64,000 nt of DNA from Kitasatospora humi (lineage in GTDB: Bacteria > Actinomycetota > Actinomycetes > Streptomycetales > Streptomycetaceae), in NCBI RefSeq assembly GCF_020907985.1, contig NZ_JAJJPA010000002.1, forward strand, positions 62,001-126,000. The letters run 5' to 3'. The notes under the pieces were generated by a model. That model was not told the origin of the DNA. It made no database searches and saw only the letters and a program-made list of their open reading frames with translations. Position 1 is the first letter of the stretch, and every line of letters begins with the position of its first letter. Positions 17,952 to 26,074 of the stretch are shown here, piece by piece. Position numbers and translations under genes: made by a program.

Positions 17952-19030
17952 CCGCCGACCCCGGCCGGGGGGAGTCGATCGCGGCGGAGCCCGGCCTGCG
18001 GATCTACTCGGTGACCCCGGAGTCCGTGACCTCCGATCAGCGACTCGACGGCGACTACCGCACCCGGCTCGGCGTGACCGCGGCCGCCTCGGAGGCAGCC
18101 GGTTGGACGGGCATCCTGGTCCCGCACAACCTGCACGAAGTGGATCCGTGGATCGTCGCGGGCCACCTGGGCGCGGTCACCAGCAACCTCGTCCCGCTGC
18201 TGGCCCTGCAGCCGGCTTGCACCCCGCCGCACACGGCGGCGGCCTGTGCGGCCGCGTACGCGATGCTGTACGGCCGCCCGTTGTACTTCAACCTGGTGAC
18301 CGGCGCGCGCGACGACGAGATGCGCCGGATCGGCGACGAGTTGACGCACGATCAGCGCTACGAGCGGTTGCGCCACTACGGGCGGGTGCTCAGGGCGCTG
18401 CTGAACGGCGAGTCGGTGGACGAGACCGGCGAGCACTACACCTACCAGGGGTTCCGGCTGGAGCCGCGCCCGGAAGTCCTGGCGCAGTGCAAGGTGTTCG
18501 TCGCCGGTTCCTCCCCGGCCGGCCTGGCCGTGGCCAGGGAGATCGCCGATGTGGTGGTGACCCACCCGGCCCCGTACGCCCAGTGGCGGCAGGAGTTCCT
18601 CGATCCGCTGCGGGAGAGCGGCTACACCGGCGAGATCGGCATCCGGATCGGGGTGCTGAGCCGCCCCGATCCGGCCGACGCCTGGCGGGAGGCGCACGAG
18701 CGCTTCCCGGAGTCCTGGCTCGGGCGGCAGGAGGCGCTGCTCAAGACGCAGTCGTCGAACCAGTGGTCGCGGGTGCTCGCCCGGCAGGCCGTCGCCGAGG
18801 AGGCGGAGGCGTCCGGCGGGCGCGATCCGTACTGGCTCGGGGCTTTCCGCAGCGGTCGGGCCAGCGCGCCGTTCCTGGTCGGTGATTACGCCGAGGTCGC
18901 CGAACGGCTCGCCGAGTACGCCTCGGCCGGCGTCGGCCACCTGTTGCTGAGCGGAGGCGCCGAGGAGGACTACCCGCACATCCGGCGGGCACTGCCGCGC
19001 ATCGGGGAGAGGGGCGACGGCCTTGCCTGA
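17948..19030 (+). CDS. Luciferase-like (LLM class) flavin monooxygenase
   Basis: Protein of 360 aa of the SsuD/bacterial luciferase TIM-barrel group. It has ILVPHNLHEVDPW near the N-terminus, LVTGARDDE (phosphate/flavin region) and a VFVAGSSPAGLAVA strand-loop. These enzymes use FMNH2 (or F420H2) and oxygen to hydroxylate carbon or nitrogen; N-oxidation of an amine or guanidine is conceivable. Start and stop both overlap neighbours (ATGA at 17948; 8 bases with the next gene), so it is fully inside the operon. Confidence 0.85.
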   Translation: MTADPGRGESIAAEPGLRIYSVTPESVTSDQRLDGDYRTRLGVTAAASEAAGWTGILVPHNLHEVDPWIVAGHLGAVTSNLVPLLALQPACTPPHTAAACAAAYAMLYGRPLYFNLVTGARDDEMRRIGDELTHDQRYERLRHYGRVLRALLNGESVDETGEHYTYQGFRLEPRPEVLAQCKVFVAGSSPAGLAVAREIADVVVTHPAPYAQWRQEFLDPLRESGYTGEIGIRIGVLSRPDPADAWREAHERFPESWLGRQEALLKTQSSNQWSRVLARQAVAEEAEASGGRDPYWLGAFRSGRASAPFLVGDYAEVAERLAEYASAGVGHLLLSGGAEEDYPHIRRALPRIGERGDGLA

Positions 19031-19940
19031 CGTCCACCTGTCGGCCATCGGATACGCGCTGGGCGAACCCCGCGAGCTCTCCGAACTGCAGGCGGTGCTG
19101 CCCGATGACCTGTCCGTCCTGGCCGAGGACATCGTCCACTACCGGGCGAGCGATGCCGAGATCTGGGAACTGGCGGCGGCCGCCGCCGAACAGAGCCTCG
19201 CCGGATGCCCAGAGCCCCCCGACGCACTGGTCTACGTCAGCCAGAACGAGCCGGACTCCGCCACCGCGCTCGCCCGGCTCGCCAATCGGCTCGGGCTGAC
19301 CACCTGCCCGTCCATCGCGCTGTCCGGCCACGACTGCGGCAACTTCGGGCCCGCGCTGGGCGTCGTGCGGGACATGGTCGTCGCGGGGACGCGCCGGCGG
19401 GTCCTGCTGGTGCTGGCGGACCGGGCCCGGGAGCCCCGGCAGCGGCTGATGGCAAGCGGCCTGTCCCTGTTCAGTGACGGTGCGGCGGCCTGTCTGGTGA
19501 CCGCCGACGCCCCGGGGACCGACGGTGCGACCTTCGTGCTCGAGGCCGCCGCGAGCCGCACCGAAGTGCGGTTGGAAGAGCCGGAGGTGGCCGGCACCGG
19601 GATGCTGACCACGGTCCGGCTGGCTGCCGAGACCATCGCCGAACTGCTGGCGGACACGGGTCGGTCCCGGGACGACTTCCGGCACGTGGTGTTCGCCAAC
19701 TACCGCACCGCGTCACAGAAGTTCCTGTGCACCGCGATGGGGTTCGGGTACGAGCGGATCCTGCCGGGCGCCGTCGCCGATCAGGCGCACTGCTTCGCCG
19801 CCGACATCCTCATCACCCTGGCCCAGCGGCACGCGGACGGCTCGCTCTCCCCGGGCGACCGCTTGCTCGCCTCCGCGACCGGCCCGCACGCGTGGAACAC
19901 CCTCGCCCTGTCCGTGCCGATCAGGCAGGCCGGCCGGTGA
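19023..19940 (+). CDS. KASIII-like thiolase-fold protein with altered active site
   Basis: Protein of 305 aa from TTG at 19023, overlapping the previous gene by 8 bases. The thiolase fold is suggested by SGHDCGNFGPAL, giving a nucleophile candidate Cys105, and by VLLVLADRAREPRQ and GLSLFSDGAAACLV. The usual HQAN motif reads VFANYRTAS, so the catalytic His seems lost, and the GN(T/S)SAAS-type Asn region reads AHCFAADI. It may therefore be an acyltransferase (as CerJ-type KASIII homologues are) rather than a condensing enzyme. It is shorter than typical KASIII (about 330 aa). Function inferred, not shown. Confidence 0.75.
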   Translation: MPDVHLSAIGYALGEPRELSELQAVLPDDLSVLAEDIVHYRASDAEIWELAAAAAEQSLAGCPEPPDALVYVSQNEPDSATALARLANRLGLTTCPSIALSGHDCGNFGPALGVVRDMVVAGTRRRVLLVLADRAREPRQRLMASGLSLFSDGAAACLVTADAPGTDGATFVLEAAASRTEVRLEEPEVAGTGMLTTVRLAAETIAELLADTGRSRDDFRHVVFANYRTASQKFLCTAMGFGYERILPGAVADQAHCFAADILITLAQRHADGSLSPGDRLLASATGPHAWNTLALSVPIRQAGR

Positions 19941-20047
19941 GCAGGGTCGACCCGTCGGTGGCCCGTTCACTCGGCCCCCGGCCGGGGCGCTGAGCACGAA
20001 CCCTTCCGGCAGATCAGAGCAGACGAGAGAGACTCAAGGGTCAGGAC

Positions 20048-21928
20048 ATGGCAAGCATAGTGCGCGGCGGTCCACTGACGCTCGCTCAGCGGCGGATGTG
20101 GCTGCGCTCATACTGGCGCGGGCAGGGGGAGTACTTCCCTGCCTGGCAGAAGAGTTGGGCGGTTCCCGGAGGGGTGGAGGTCGCCACCGCCCTCGACGCC
20201 TGGGCCAAGCTGGCGGCCCGGCACGAGATCCTCCGCACCGTCTTCCTGATCGGCCCGGACAGCGAGCCGATCCAGGTGGTCCTCGACGCCGACGGCTTCC
20301 GCCCGCCGGTCTCGGTGGCCGACGCGGCAACGGCGGAACCGGGCCGGTCGGCGGAGGCGGCCGGGCCGCTCACCGTCGGTGCCGCCTTCGCCCGCCCGCT
20401 CTGGTCGGTCCGGTTGCTCGTCGCGGACGGTCTGGTCAGCGGTGTCGACCTGGTCTTCGACCACATCATCAGCGACGGCAGCGGCCTGCAGAACTGGCGG
20501 CAGCAGTTCCTCGACCACTGCCGCGGCCGGGACGTCCCGGTGCGGGTGGTCCAGCCGCTGGACCGTGAGGCTTCGCCGGCGCGGCCCCCGGCCGCCGTCG
20601 CCCCGGAAGACCATGCGGCCCGCAGCCCGCAGATACCCGCGCCGGGGCACGGCAGGGCGACCACCGGACCACGCTACCTGCTCTCCTCCACCACCTACCG
20701 GGACCTGCTCCCATGGGTGGACGAGCTGTGCGAGCGGACCGCGGCCTCCCGATCGATGGTCTTCATGTTCGCCATCGCCTGGCTGCTGAACCGCTACTCC
20801 GGCCACCCGCGGGCGCTGTTCGCCAACTACGTCTCGGGCCGCGTCGGCCGGGACGACGGCATCGAGTGCCAGGTCCGGCCGATGGACATCCCGGTGGAGA
20901 TCGACGACTCGCTGAGCTTCGCCGAGGCCCTGCGCGCGGTCAACTCCGAGACGCTGCACGCCTACCAGCGCGACCTGCTGGCCGGCCCGGTTCCGCCGGA
21001 ACACCGGGCCCGGACCGCCGCGGCGCGCGGGGTGGGTTTCGTCGTACCGGTGTACTTCAACTTCCAAGGGCACCCACGGGCCGACGGACCGGTCGCCGGG
21101 CCGCGCAGGCAAGCCGTGGTCACCGCGCGCGAGGACGAGTGGGACGAGCTCGGTCGGCCGTGGTGCGTCGTGGTGTACGTGTACGTGAAGGAGGACGAGG
21201 TCGTCCTGGACGTCGACACGGATGTCCGGATGCTGTCCGCCGGGACGATCCACACCTTTGCGGACCTCCTGCCCGAATTGATCCGGCTGATGGCCGAGCG
21301 ACCGTCCGCGCCGGTCCACTCGGCCGACGCACTGCTTCCGCCGGACTTCGCGATGCCCCCGAACTCCGTTCTGCTGGGCGACACATGGGTGAATCCCGAC
21401 GCGGTCCGCCGGGTACTGGAGTCCGCCCCGGGAGTGCGAGCGGCCGAGGCGCGGTGCGAGTCGGGGCAGCTGCGGGCCCACCTGGCGCTGGAGGTCGGCG
21501 CCGACCTGTTCGACATCCATGAGCACCTGCTGTCACAGCTCCGCCTCCACCTGGACGTGGCCGTGCCGCAGTGCTACCTCCCGTTGCGGCTCGACGGCGT
21601 CCCCTGGTGGCCGGCCGGCGCCGACCGGGCCGGCTGGTCTCCCCGGGAGGCCGCGCCGGTGCTGCCACCGGGGACGGAGGCGGAGCACGAGCTGTGCGCC
21701 GCGATCCGGGAGACGCACGGACTGGACGTCGAGAACCTGGCGCTGAGCTACGTCGCCGCCGGCGGACGCCTGCTGAGGGCCCCCGCGGTCGTCGAGGCGC
21801 TGCGTCGCCGCAGGCTCATCGGCCTGCAGTCCTACCACTTCACCACCCCCTGGACGTTGCGCGCCGTCGCACGCTCGCTGCGGCCGGAGCCGGACCGGCA
21901 CACCGACGGTGCCACCTACCTGGGCTGA
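20048..21928 (+). CDS. Stand-alone condensation-domain protein with degenerate carrier-like tail
   Basis: Protein of 626 aa. The condensation domain fills residues about 5-430. Its signature reads DHIISDG (138-144): the first His of HHxxxDG is replaced by Asp, while the catalytic His139 and Asp143 stay. Residues about 440-530 resemble the small C-terminal subdomain of an adenylation enzyme. About 545-620 resembles a carrier domain in which the phosphopantetheine serine is missing (AAGGRLLRAP in place of GGDS). It may catalyse amide or ester formation with a carrier-bound substrate in trans, possibly completing the truncated C region of the NRPS. It follows the KASIII-like gene by about 105 bases. 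Confidence 0.85.
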   Translation: MASIVRGGPLTLAQRRMWLRSYWRGQGEYFPAWQKSWAVPGGVEVATALDAWAKLAARHEILRTVFLIGPDSEPIQVVLDADGFRPPVSVADAATAEPGRSAEAAGPLTVGAAFARPLWSVRLLVADGLVSGVDLVFDHIISDGSGLQNWRQQFLDHCRGRDVPVRVVQPLDREASPARPPAAVAPEDHAARSPQIPAPGHGRATTGPRYLLSSTTYRDLLPWVDELCERTAASRSMVFMFAIAWLLNRYSGHPRALFANYVSGRVGRDDGIECQVRPMDIPVEIDDSLSFAEALRAVNSETLHAYQRDLLAGPVPPEHRARTAAARGVGFVVPVYFNFQGHPRADGPVAGPRRQAVVTAREDEWDELGRPWCVVVYVYVKEDEVVLDVDTDVRMLSAGTIHTFADLLPELIRLMAERPSAPVHSADALLPPDFAMPPNSVLLGDTWVNPDAVRRVLESAPGVRAAEARCESGQLRAHLALEVGADLFDIHEHLLSQLRLHLDVAVPQCYLPLRLDGVPWWPAGADRAGWSPREAAPVLPPGTEAEHELCAAIRETHGLDVENLALSYVAAGGRLLRAPAVVEALRRRRLIGLQSYHFTTPWTLRAVARSLRPEPDRHTDGATYLG

Positions 21929-21974
21929 ACCGCCGGCCCATCCAACCCCCACCGACCAGCTACGGAGCGATAAG

Positions 21975-23234
21975 ATGCCCGGTTCCCCGGCTTCCACGGC
22001 CCCGCCCGTGCTCATCATCGAGCCCACCTCCTCCGCGCACGGGCTGATCCACGAGGCCCGCGCCGCGGGTCTGCACCCCGTCGTGGCCACCTACGACGAA
22101 GGCGACCGGCGGCTGCCGGACCCGGTGCGGGAGCGCGTCGGCACGCTCGTCCAGGTGGACTGCAACGACGAGCTGAGGCTCGGCGACCTCATGGCCCGAC
22201 TGCACGCCCGGACCCCGTTCGTCGGCGTGCTGCCCGGGGACGAGTTCTACGTCGCCACCACGGCGCGGCTGGCGGATCGGCTCGGGCTGCCCGGATTGCC
22301 GGCCGAAAGCGCCGCCGCGCTGCGCGACAAGGCCCTGATGCGGGGCAGCGTGGCGCGGGCCGGGCTGCGCGTCCCGCGCTACCGCGAGGCGGCGGACGCC
22401 GAGACGCTCGCGGCCGCGGCCTCGGCGGTGGGCTTTCCGGCGGTGCTCAAGCCCGCTGCCTCCGCCGGCAGCATCCACGTGACCCGTGTCGACGACCCGG
22501 TTCAGCTCGAACGGGCGTACCGCGCCTTGCTGAGCGACACCCGCCCCGACGACGTGGGCGGTCACCTGGACGGCAGGGTGCTCCTGGAGGAGTACGTGCC
22601 CGGGCCGGAGATCAGCGTCGAGGGATACGTCCACCGGGGCCGTGCGGTCGTTGTCTCCGTCACCGAAAAGATCCTCAGTCCGGAGCCGCACTTCCTGGAG
22701 GTCGGTCACGTCTCCCAGGCGGAGCTGGACCGGCCGACCAGGGAGCGGGTCGAGTCCTACGTGGACGCGGTGTGCCGCGCCCTGGACGTGCACCTCGGAC
22801 CGTTCCACTGCGAACTGCGACTGGTCGACGGCGAGCCGGTGCTGGTGGAGATCGGCGCGCGCCTGCCCGGGGGGCGGGTCACCGTGCTCACCGAGTGGGT
22901 GACCGGGGTCTCGCTGCCGCGGATCATGCTGGCCGCCTACACGGGAGGTGACGTGCCGTCGGCCGCCGTGGCCGGTGCGCCCGTCGCCAAGTACGCCGGC
23001 GTGCACCACTTCACCGCGCCGGGTACCGGCGTCATCAGCTCCGTGTACGGGATGGAGCAGGTCCGGGGAGCCGGGTTCGTGCGCGAGGCAGTGCTGCGGG
23101 CACGCCCCGGTGACCTGATCGAGCCCTTCGGTGACTTCCGCTGTCGTCTCGGCTTCGCGATGTTCACGGCCGACACCCACGCCGAGGCGGTGGCCCGCCG
23201 GCAAGCCCTGGCCGCAATGGTGACCTTCGCCTAG
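21975..23234 (+). CDS. ATP-grasp carboxylate-amine ligase
   Basis: Protein of 419 aa of the BacD/YwfE-like ATP-grasp ligase type. N-terminal Rossmann-like strand PVLIIEPTSSAHGL, lid lysine in FPAVLKPAASAGS, VLLEEYVPGPEISVEG, and metal-binding LVEIGARLPGG. It would activate a carboxylate as acyl phosphate and join it to an amine. The ATG at 21975 has GGAG upstream, which decides it over a longer frame from 21909. It is adjacent to a second ATP-grasp gene, suggesting two successive amide bonds beyond that of the PGM1-type ligase. Confidence 0.88.
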   Translation: MPGSPASTAPPVLIIEPTSSAHGLIHEARAAGLHPVVATYDEGDRRLPDPVRERVGTLVQVDCNDELRLGDLMARLHARTPFVGVLPGDEFYVATTARLADRLGLPGLPAESAAALRDKALMRGSVARAGLRVPRYREAADAETLAAAASAVGFPAVLKPAASAGSIHVTRVDDPVQLERAYRALLSDTRPDDVGGHLDGRVLLEEYVPGPEISVEGYVHRGRAVVVSVTEKILSPEPHFLEVGHVSQAELDRPTRERVESYVDAVCRALDVHLGPFHCELRLVDGEPVLVEIGARLPGGRVTVLTEWVTGVSLPRIMLAAYTGGDVPSAAVAGAPVAKYAGVHHFTAPGTGVISSVYGMEQVRGAGFVREAVLRARPGDLIEPFGDFRCRLGFAMFTADTHAEAVARRQALAAMVTFA

Positions 23235-23288
23235 GCGGAAGACCGGCCGGCCGACACCCACTCGTCGCAATCCCGCAGGGAGCCCACA

Positions 23289-24545
23289 GTGTTCGACCCT
23301 CCGCACCTTCTCGTCGTCGGCAGCGGCGACCCCCTCTACCGGGAGTACGCCCTGGCCGGCCTCGCCGAGAACCACACGATCACGATGATCGACCGTTCCC
23401 CGGCCACCTGGCAGGCGAAGTACCTCGTCGACCATGCCGTGGCGCCACTCGACGCCGTCGACCAGGTAGCCGCCACGGCAAGGGAGTTGTCCGGCCGGCA
23501 CCACTTCGACGGTGTGGTGACCTGGGGGGAGTTCGCCGTGCCGGCCGCCGCCCGGGCGGCGGCCGAGCTGGGTCTGCCCGGCATCCGCCCCGAGGTGGCA
23601 CAAGCCTGCCGGGACAAGGGCCTGACCCGCGGCGTCCTGGCCGCGGCCGGCGTCCCCTCGGCCAGATCGGTGCGCGCCGCCACCCCGGCGGAGGTGCGGG
23701 CCGCCGCGCTGGAGATCGGCTTTCCGGTGGTGGTGAAGCCGACCTCCAGCGCCGGCAGCCGCGGTGTGATCCGGGTCGACGGGCCGGAGGGCCTGGCCCG
23801 GGCGCACGAGTTCGCGGCCCGCTCCACCGCCGTCGCGGCCGACGGCAGCCGCCCGGTGCTCGTCGAGGAACTGCTCGTCGGTCCCGAGGTCAGCGTCGAG
23901 TGCGTCAGCTACCGGGGGGAGACCCGGGCGGTGGCGTTGACCCGGAAGTCCGTGGGCCTGCCCCCGTACTTCGAGGAGCTCGGCCATCTGGTGGAGCCGC
24001 AGGACGGCGACCTGTCCGACGAACCGGCGGCCCTGGTGGCTGTCGCCGCGCTCCGCGCGCTCGGAGTGGACGACAACGTCAGCCACGTGGAACTGAAGCT
24101 GACGGCGGACGGCCCGAAGATCGTCGAGGTCAACGCCCGGGTGGCCGGAGACATGATCGGCTACGCCGTCCTGCTGGCCACCGGGATAGACCTGGTGCAG
24201 GCAGCCGCCTCGATCGCGCGCGGGCAGCGCCCCGATGTGCGGGCCCGCTACCGGCGGAGCGCCGCGGTCCGCTTCCTCTACCCCCCGATCACCGGGCACG
24301 TGGTGGAGCAGTCCGCGCCCGACGGGCTCCGCGCGGAGCCCTGGCTCGACCGCCTGATCTGGGAGCAGCCGATGGGTACCCTGGTCGCGCCCCCGCCGGA
24401 CGGCGACGTCGACTCCCGGCTGGCCCAGGTGGTCGTCACCGCCCCCACACCGGAGCAGGCCGTGCTCCGGCTCGACCAGGTCTTCGACCAACTCCGCTTC
24501 CGGGTCGAGCCTGTCGCCGGGGCCGCCGCGGTGCCGGGACGATGA
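23289..24545 (+). CDS. ATP-grasp carboxylate-amine ligase
   Basis: Protein of 418 aa, start GTG at 23289 with GGGAG upstream. Motifs: LLVVGSGDPLYREYAL (N-terminal strand and loop), FPVVVKPTSSAGSRG (ATP-binding lysine), VLVEELLVGPEVSVE and IVEVNARVAGD (metal-binding Glu and Asn). It is only distantly similar to the preceding ATP-grasp protein and resembles more the cluster 2 protein at 55628-56845 (shared GSG..(P/L)(F/Y)REYALA opening). It should form an amide using an amino acid or small peptide; substrates unknown. Its stop overlaps the desaturase ATG (ATGA). Confidence 0.88.
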   Translation: MFDPPHLLVVGSGDPLYREYALAGLAENHTITMIDRSPATWQAKYLVDHAVAPLDAVDQVAATARELSGRHHFDGVVTWGEFAVPAAARAAAELGLPGIRPEVAQACRDKGLTRGVLAAAGVPSARSVRAATPAEVRAAALEIGFPVVVKPTSSAGSRGVIRVDGPEGLARAHEFAARSTAVAADGSRPVLVEELLVGPEVSVECVSYRGETRAVALTRKSVGLPPYFEELGHLVEPQDGDLSDEPAALVAVAALRALGVDDNVSHVELKLTADGPKIVEVNARVAGDMIGYAVLLATGIDLVQAAASIARGQRPDVRARYRRSAAVRFLYPPITGHVVEQSAPDGLRAEPWLDRLIWEQPMGTLVAPPPDGDVDSRLAQVVVTAPTPEQAVLRLDQVFDQLRFRVEPVAGAAAVPGR

Positions 24546-25507
24546 CCCGCCCCATGCCCGCCGGCTCGGTGACCGCGCGGCCGGGTCGGCTGTTCCTGAG
24601 GGCACGGGTCTCCAGGCGGGACGAGGCCGTGTTCGTGCTGAAACTCCTGCTGGCAGTCGTGCTGGTGGCCGGTGGCGCACTCCTGGCGCTCCGGTCGAAC
24701 CTGCTCGTGGCCGCGACGGGTGTGGTGCTGCTGGGCGCGACCTACACCCACCTGCTGGAGCTTCAGCACCAGTGCCTGCACCACTCGGCCTTCCGGCGGC
24801 CCGGGGTGCACCGAGCGGTCGGGGTACCCCTGGGGTTGGCGCTGCTGGTGAGTTACAGCCACTACCGGGTCCGGCACCTCCAGCACCACCGCTACCTGGG
24901 CACCCCGCGCGACTCGGAGTTCTTCGGTTTCGACACGCGTCGGCCGATCACGGTGGGCGGACTCTGCCGGGGGCTGTTCGACCTCGGGCGGATGGCGGCA
25001 GTGCTCCACAGCATCATCCGCTGCGTCCGGGGCAACTGGACCTACGACATGGGACAGATATCGCACCGCCTCAGCCGTGACATCCGGAACGAGTACCGCT
25101 TCATGGGCCTGCTCGTCCTCGCCGCCGGCGGCGGCTTCGCGCTGGGCCTCGGCGGTTTGGTGCTGCGGCTCTGGCTGCTGCCGCTCCTGATCGGGCTGCC
25201 GCTGCACTTCCTGGTGGAACTGCCGGAGCACCTCCTGTGTGACTCGGACTCCACCGACGTACTGCGCAACACCCGCTCCATCCGCGGGACTTGGTTCAGC
25301 ACCTGGTACACCAACGGCAACAACCTGCACGTCGAGCACCACGCCGCCATGACCGTCCCGATCAACCGGCTTCCGGAGCGCCACGAGGACGTCCGACGTT
25401 TCGCCGTCCACGTCGAGCGCGGCTACCCGACCTTCTACCGCCGCGTCTTCCGCGAGGCGCGCCGCAACTCCCGCATCCGCCGAGCGCCCGACGCGGGCCG
25501 GGGGTGA
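24542..25507 (+). CDS. Membrane fatty-acid-desaturase-type di-iron oxygenase
   Basis: A 321-aa membrane protein with hydrophobic pairs at about 30-70, 92-106 and 185-225. Three histidine boxes bind the di-iron centre: HQCLHH (76-81), HLQHH (112-116) with His107 nearby, and HVEHH (263-267). Family members desaturate or hydroxylate acyl chains or, in secondary metabolism, amino-acid side chains. As the last gene of the right operon, before a strong hairpin, it is probably a tailoring enzyme. The ATG at 24542 overlaps the upstream stop. Confidence 0.88.
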   Translation: MTRPMPAGSVTARPGRLFLRARVSRRDEAVFVLKLLLAVVLVAGGALLALRSNLLVAATGVVLLGATYTHLLELQHQCLHHSAFRRPGVHRAVGVPLGLALLVSYSHYRVRHLQHHRYLGTPRDSEFFGFDTRRPITVGGLCRGLFDLGRMAAVLHSIIRCVRGNWTYDMGQISHRLSRDIRNEYRFMGLLVLAAGGGFALGLGGLVLRLWLLPLLIGLPLHFLVELPEHLLCDSDSTDVLRNTRSIRGTWFSTWYTNGNNLHVEHHAAMTVPINRLPERHEDVRRFAVHVERGYPTFYRRVFREARRNSRIRRAPDAGRG

Positions 25508-25530
25508 CGCCTGCCGCACGGGCGAGCGAG

Positions 25531-25571
25531 CCGACCGGTCCACCCGTCCGTGTGACGGGCGGACCGGTCGG
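25531..25571 (+). terminator. Terminator of the right cluster 1 operon
   Basis: An 18-bp stem with a single A-C mismatch (25531-25548 with 25554-25571), loop CGTGT, 24 bases after the desaturase stop. It marks the right edge of cluster 1. Confidence 0.8.
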
Positions 25572-26074
25572 GCCCGGCCCGACGAGGGCGACGGCGACGA
25601 TGAGACCTGCGAGGTACTCGGCGCTCATACGACCCGCCTCGCTTCGCTCGTTATGCGCGAGCGCAACGCGCACCCCACGATGGTGAGTTCGCTGCGCTCA
25701 CGCACAGTTCTCCGGAACATCGACGCGACCCTCGCATCGGCGTCATGCGTCCGAGACCCGGCTTGGCCGGTCGCCCCATCCCGACCGGCCCTACGGTGAT
25801 CGGCGCGGTCCGGTGGCTGCTCGGCCAGGGGGATTCCCGCTCCCGCTGGGACGGCATCGAAGCCGTCCCCGACACCGCCGTGCGCCTGGTCCCACGCCTG
25901 CGCAGCCGCCGACCAGCCGCCGGACGTCGGTCCGCTCCCAGCGGGCAAGCTCCGGGCGACGGACCGGCTGCCCCGGAGTCGGCCGTGCCACCCACGTGTC
26001 CGTCGGCATCTCCCGAGCACAGGACGCACAATGACCAGTAGTCAGATACCGACCACAGCGCGGGACGGAGACCC
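25572..26074. other. Intergenic region without recognisable gene
   Basis: About 500 bases between the cluster terminator and the permease. It contains several short inverted stretches (for example GTGAG...CTCAC near 25683-25701), but the open frames here lack the local codon bias. The permease promoter should lie near its end; I cannot place it. Confidence 0.5.

Noticed and set aside
21960..24680. 906-codon minus-strand open frame opposite the two ATP-grasp genes
   Set aside because: The translation is Gly/Arg/His/Gln-rich without domains, and the opposite strand holds two full ATP-grasp proteins.
25531..25571. Hairpin considered as part of a CRISPR or mobile-element end
   Set aside because: It is a single copy directly after an operon end; a terminator explains it. 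No CRISPR-like repeat series, tRNA or rRNA gene was seen anywhere in the window.
25745..26041. Small open frames between cluster 1 and the permease
   Set aside because: All six frames are partly open here, no ribosome site stands out and the codon bias is wrong.
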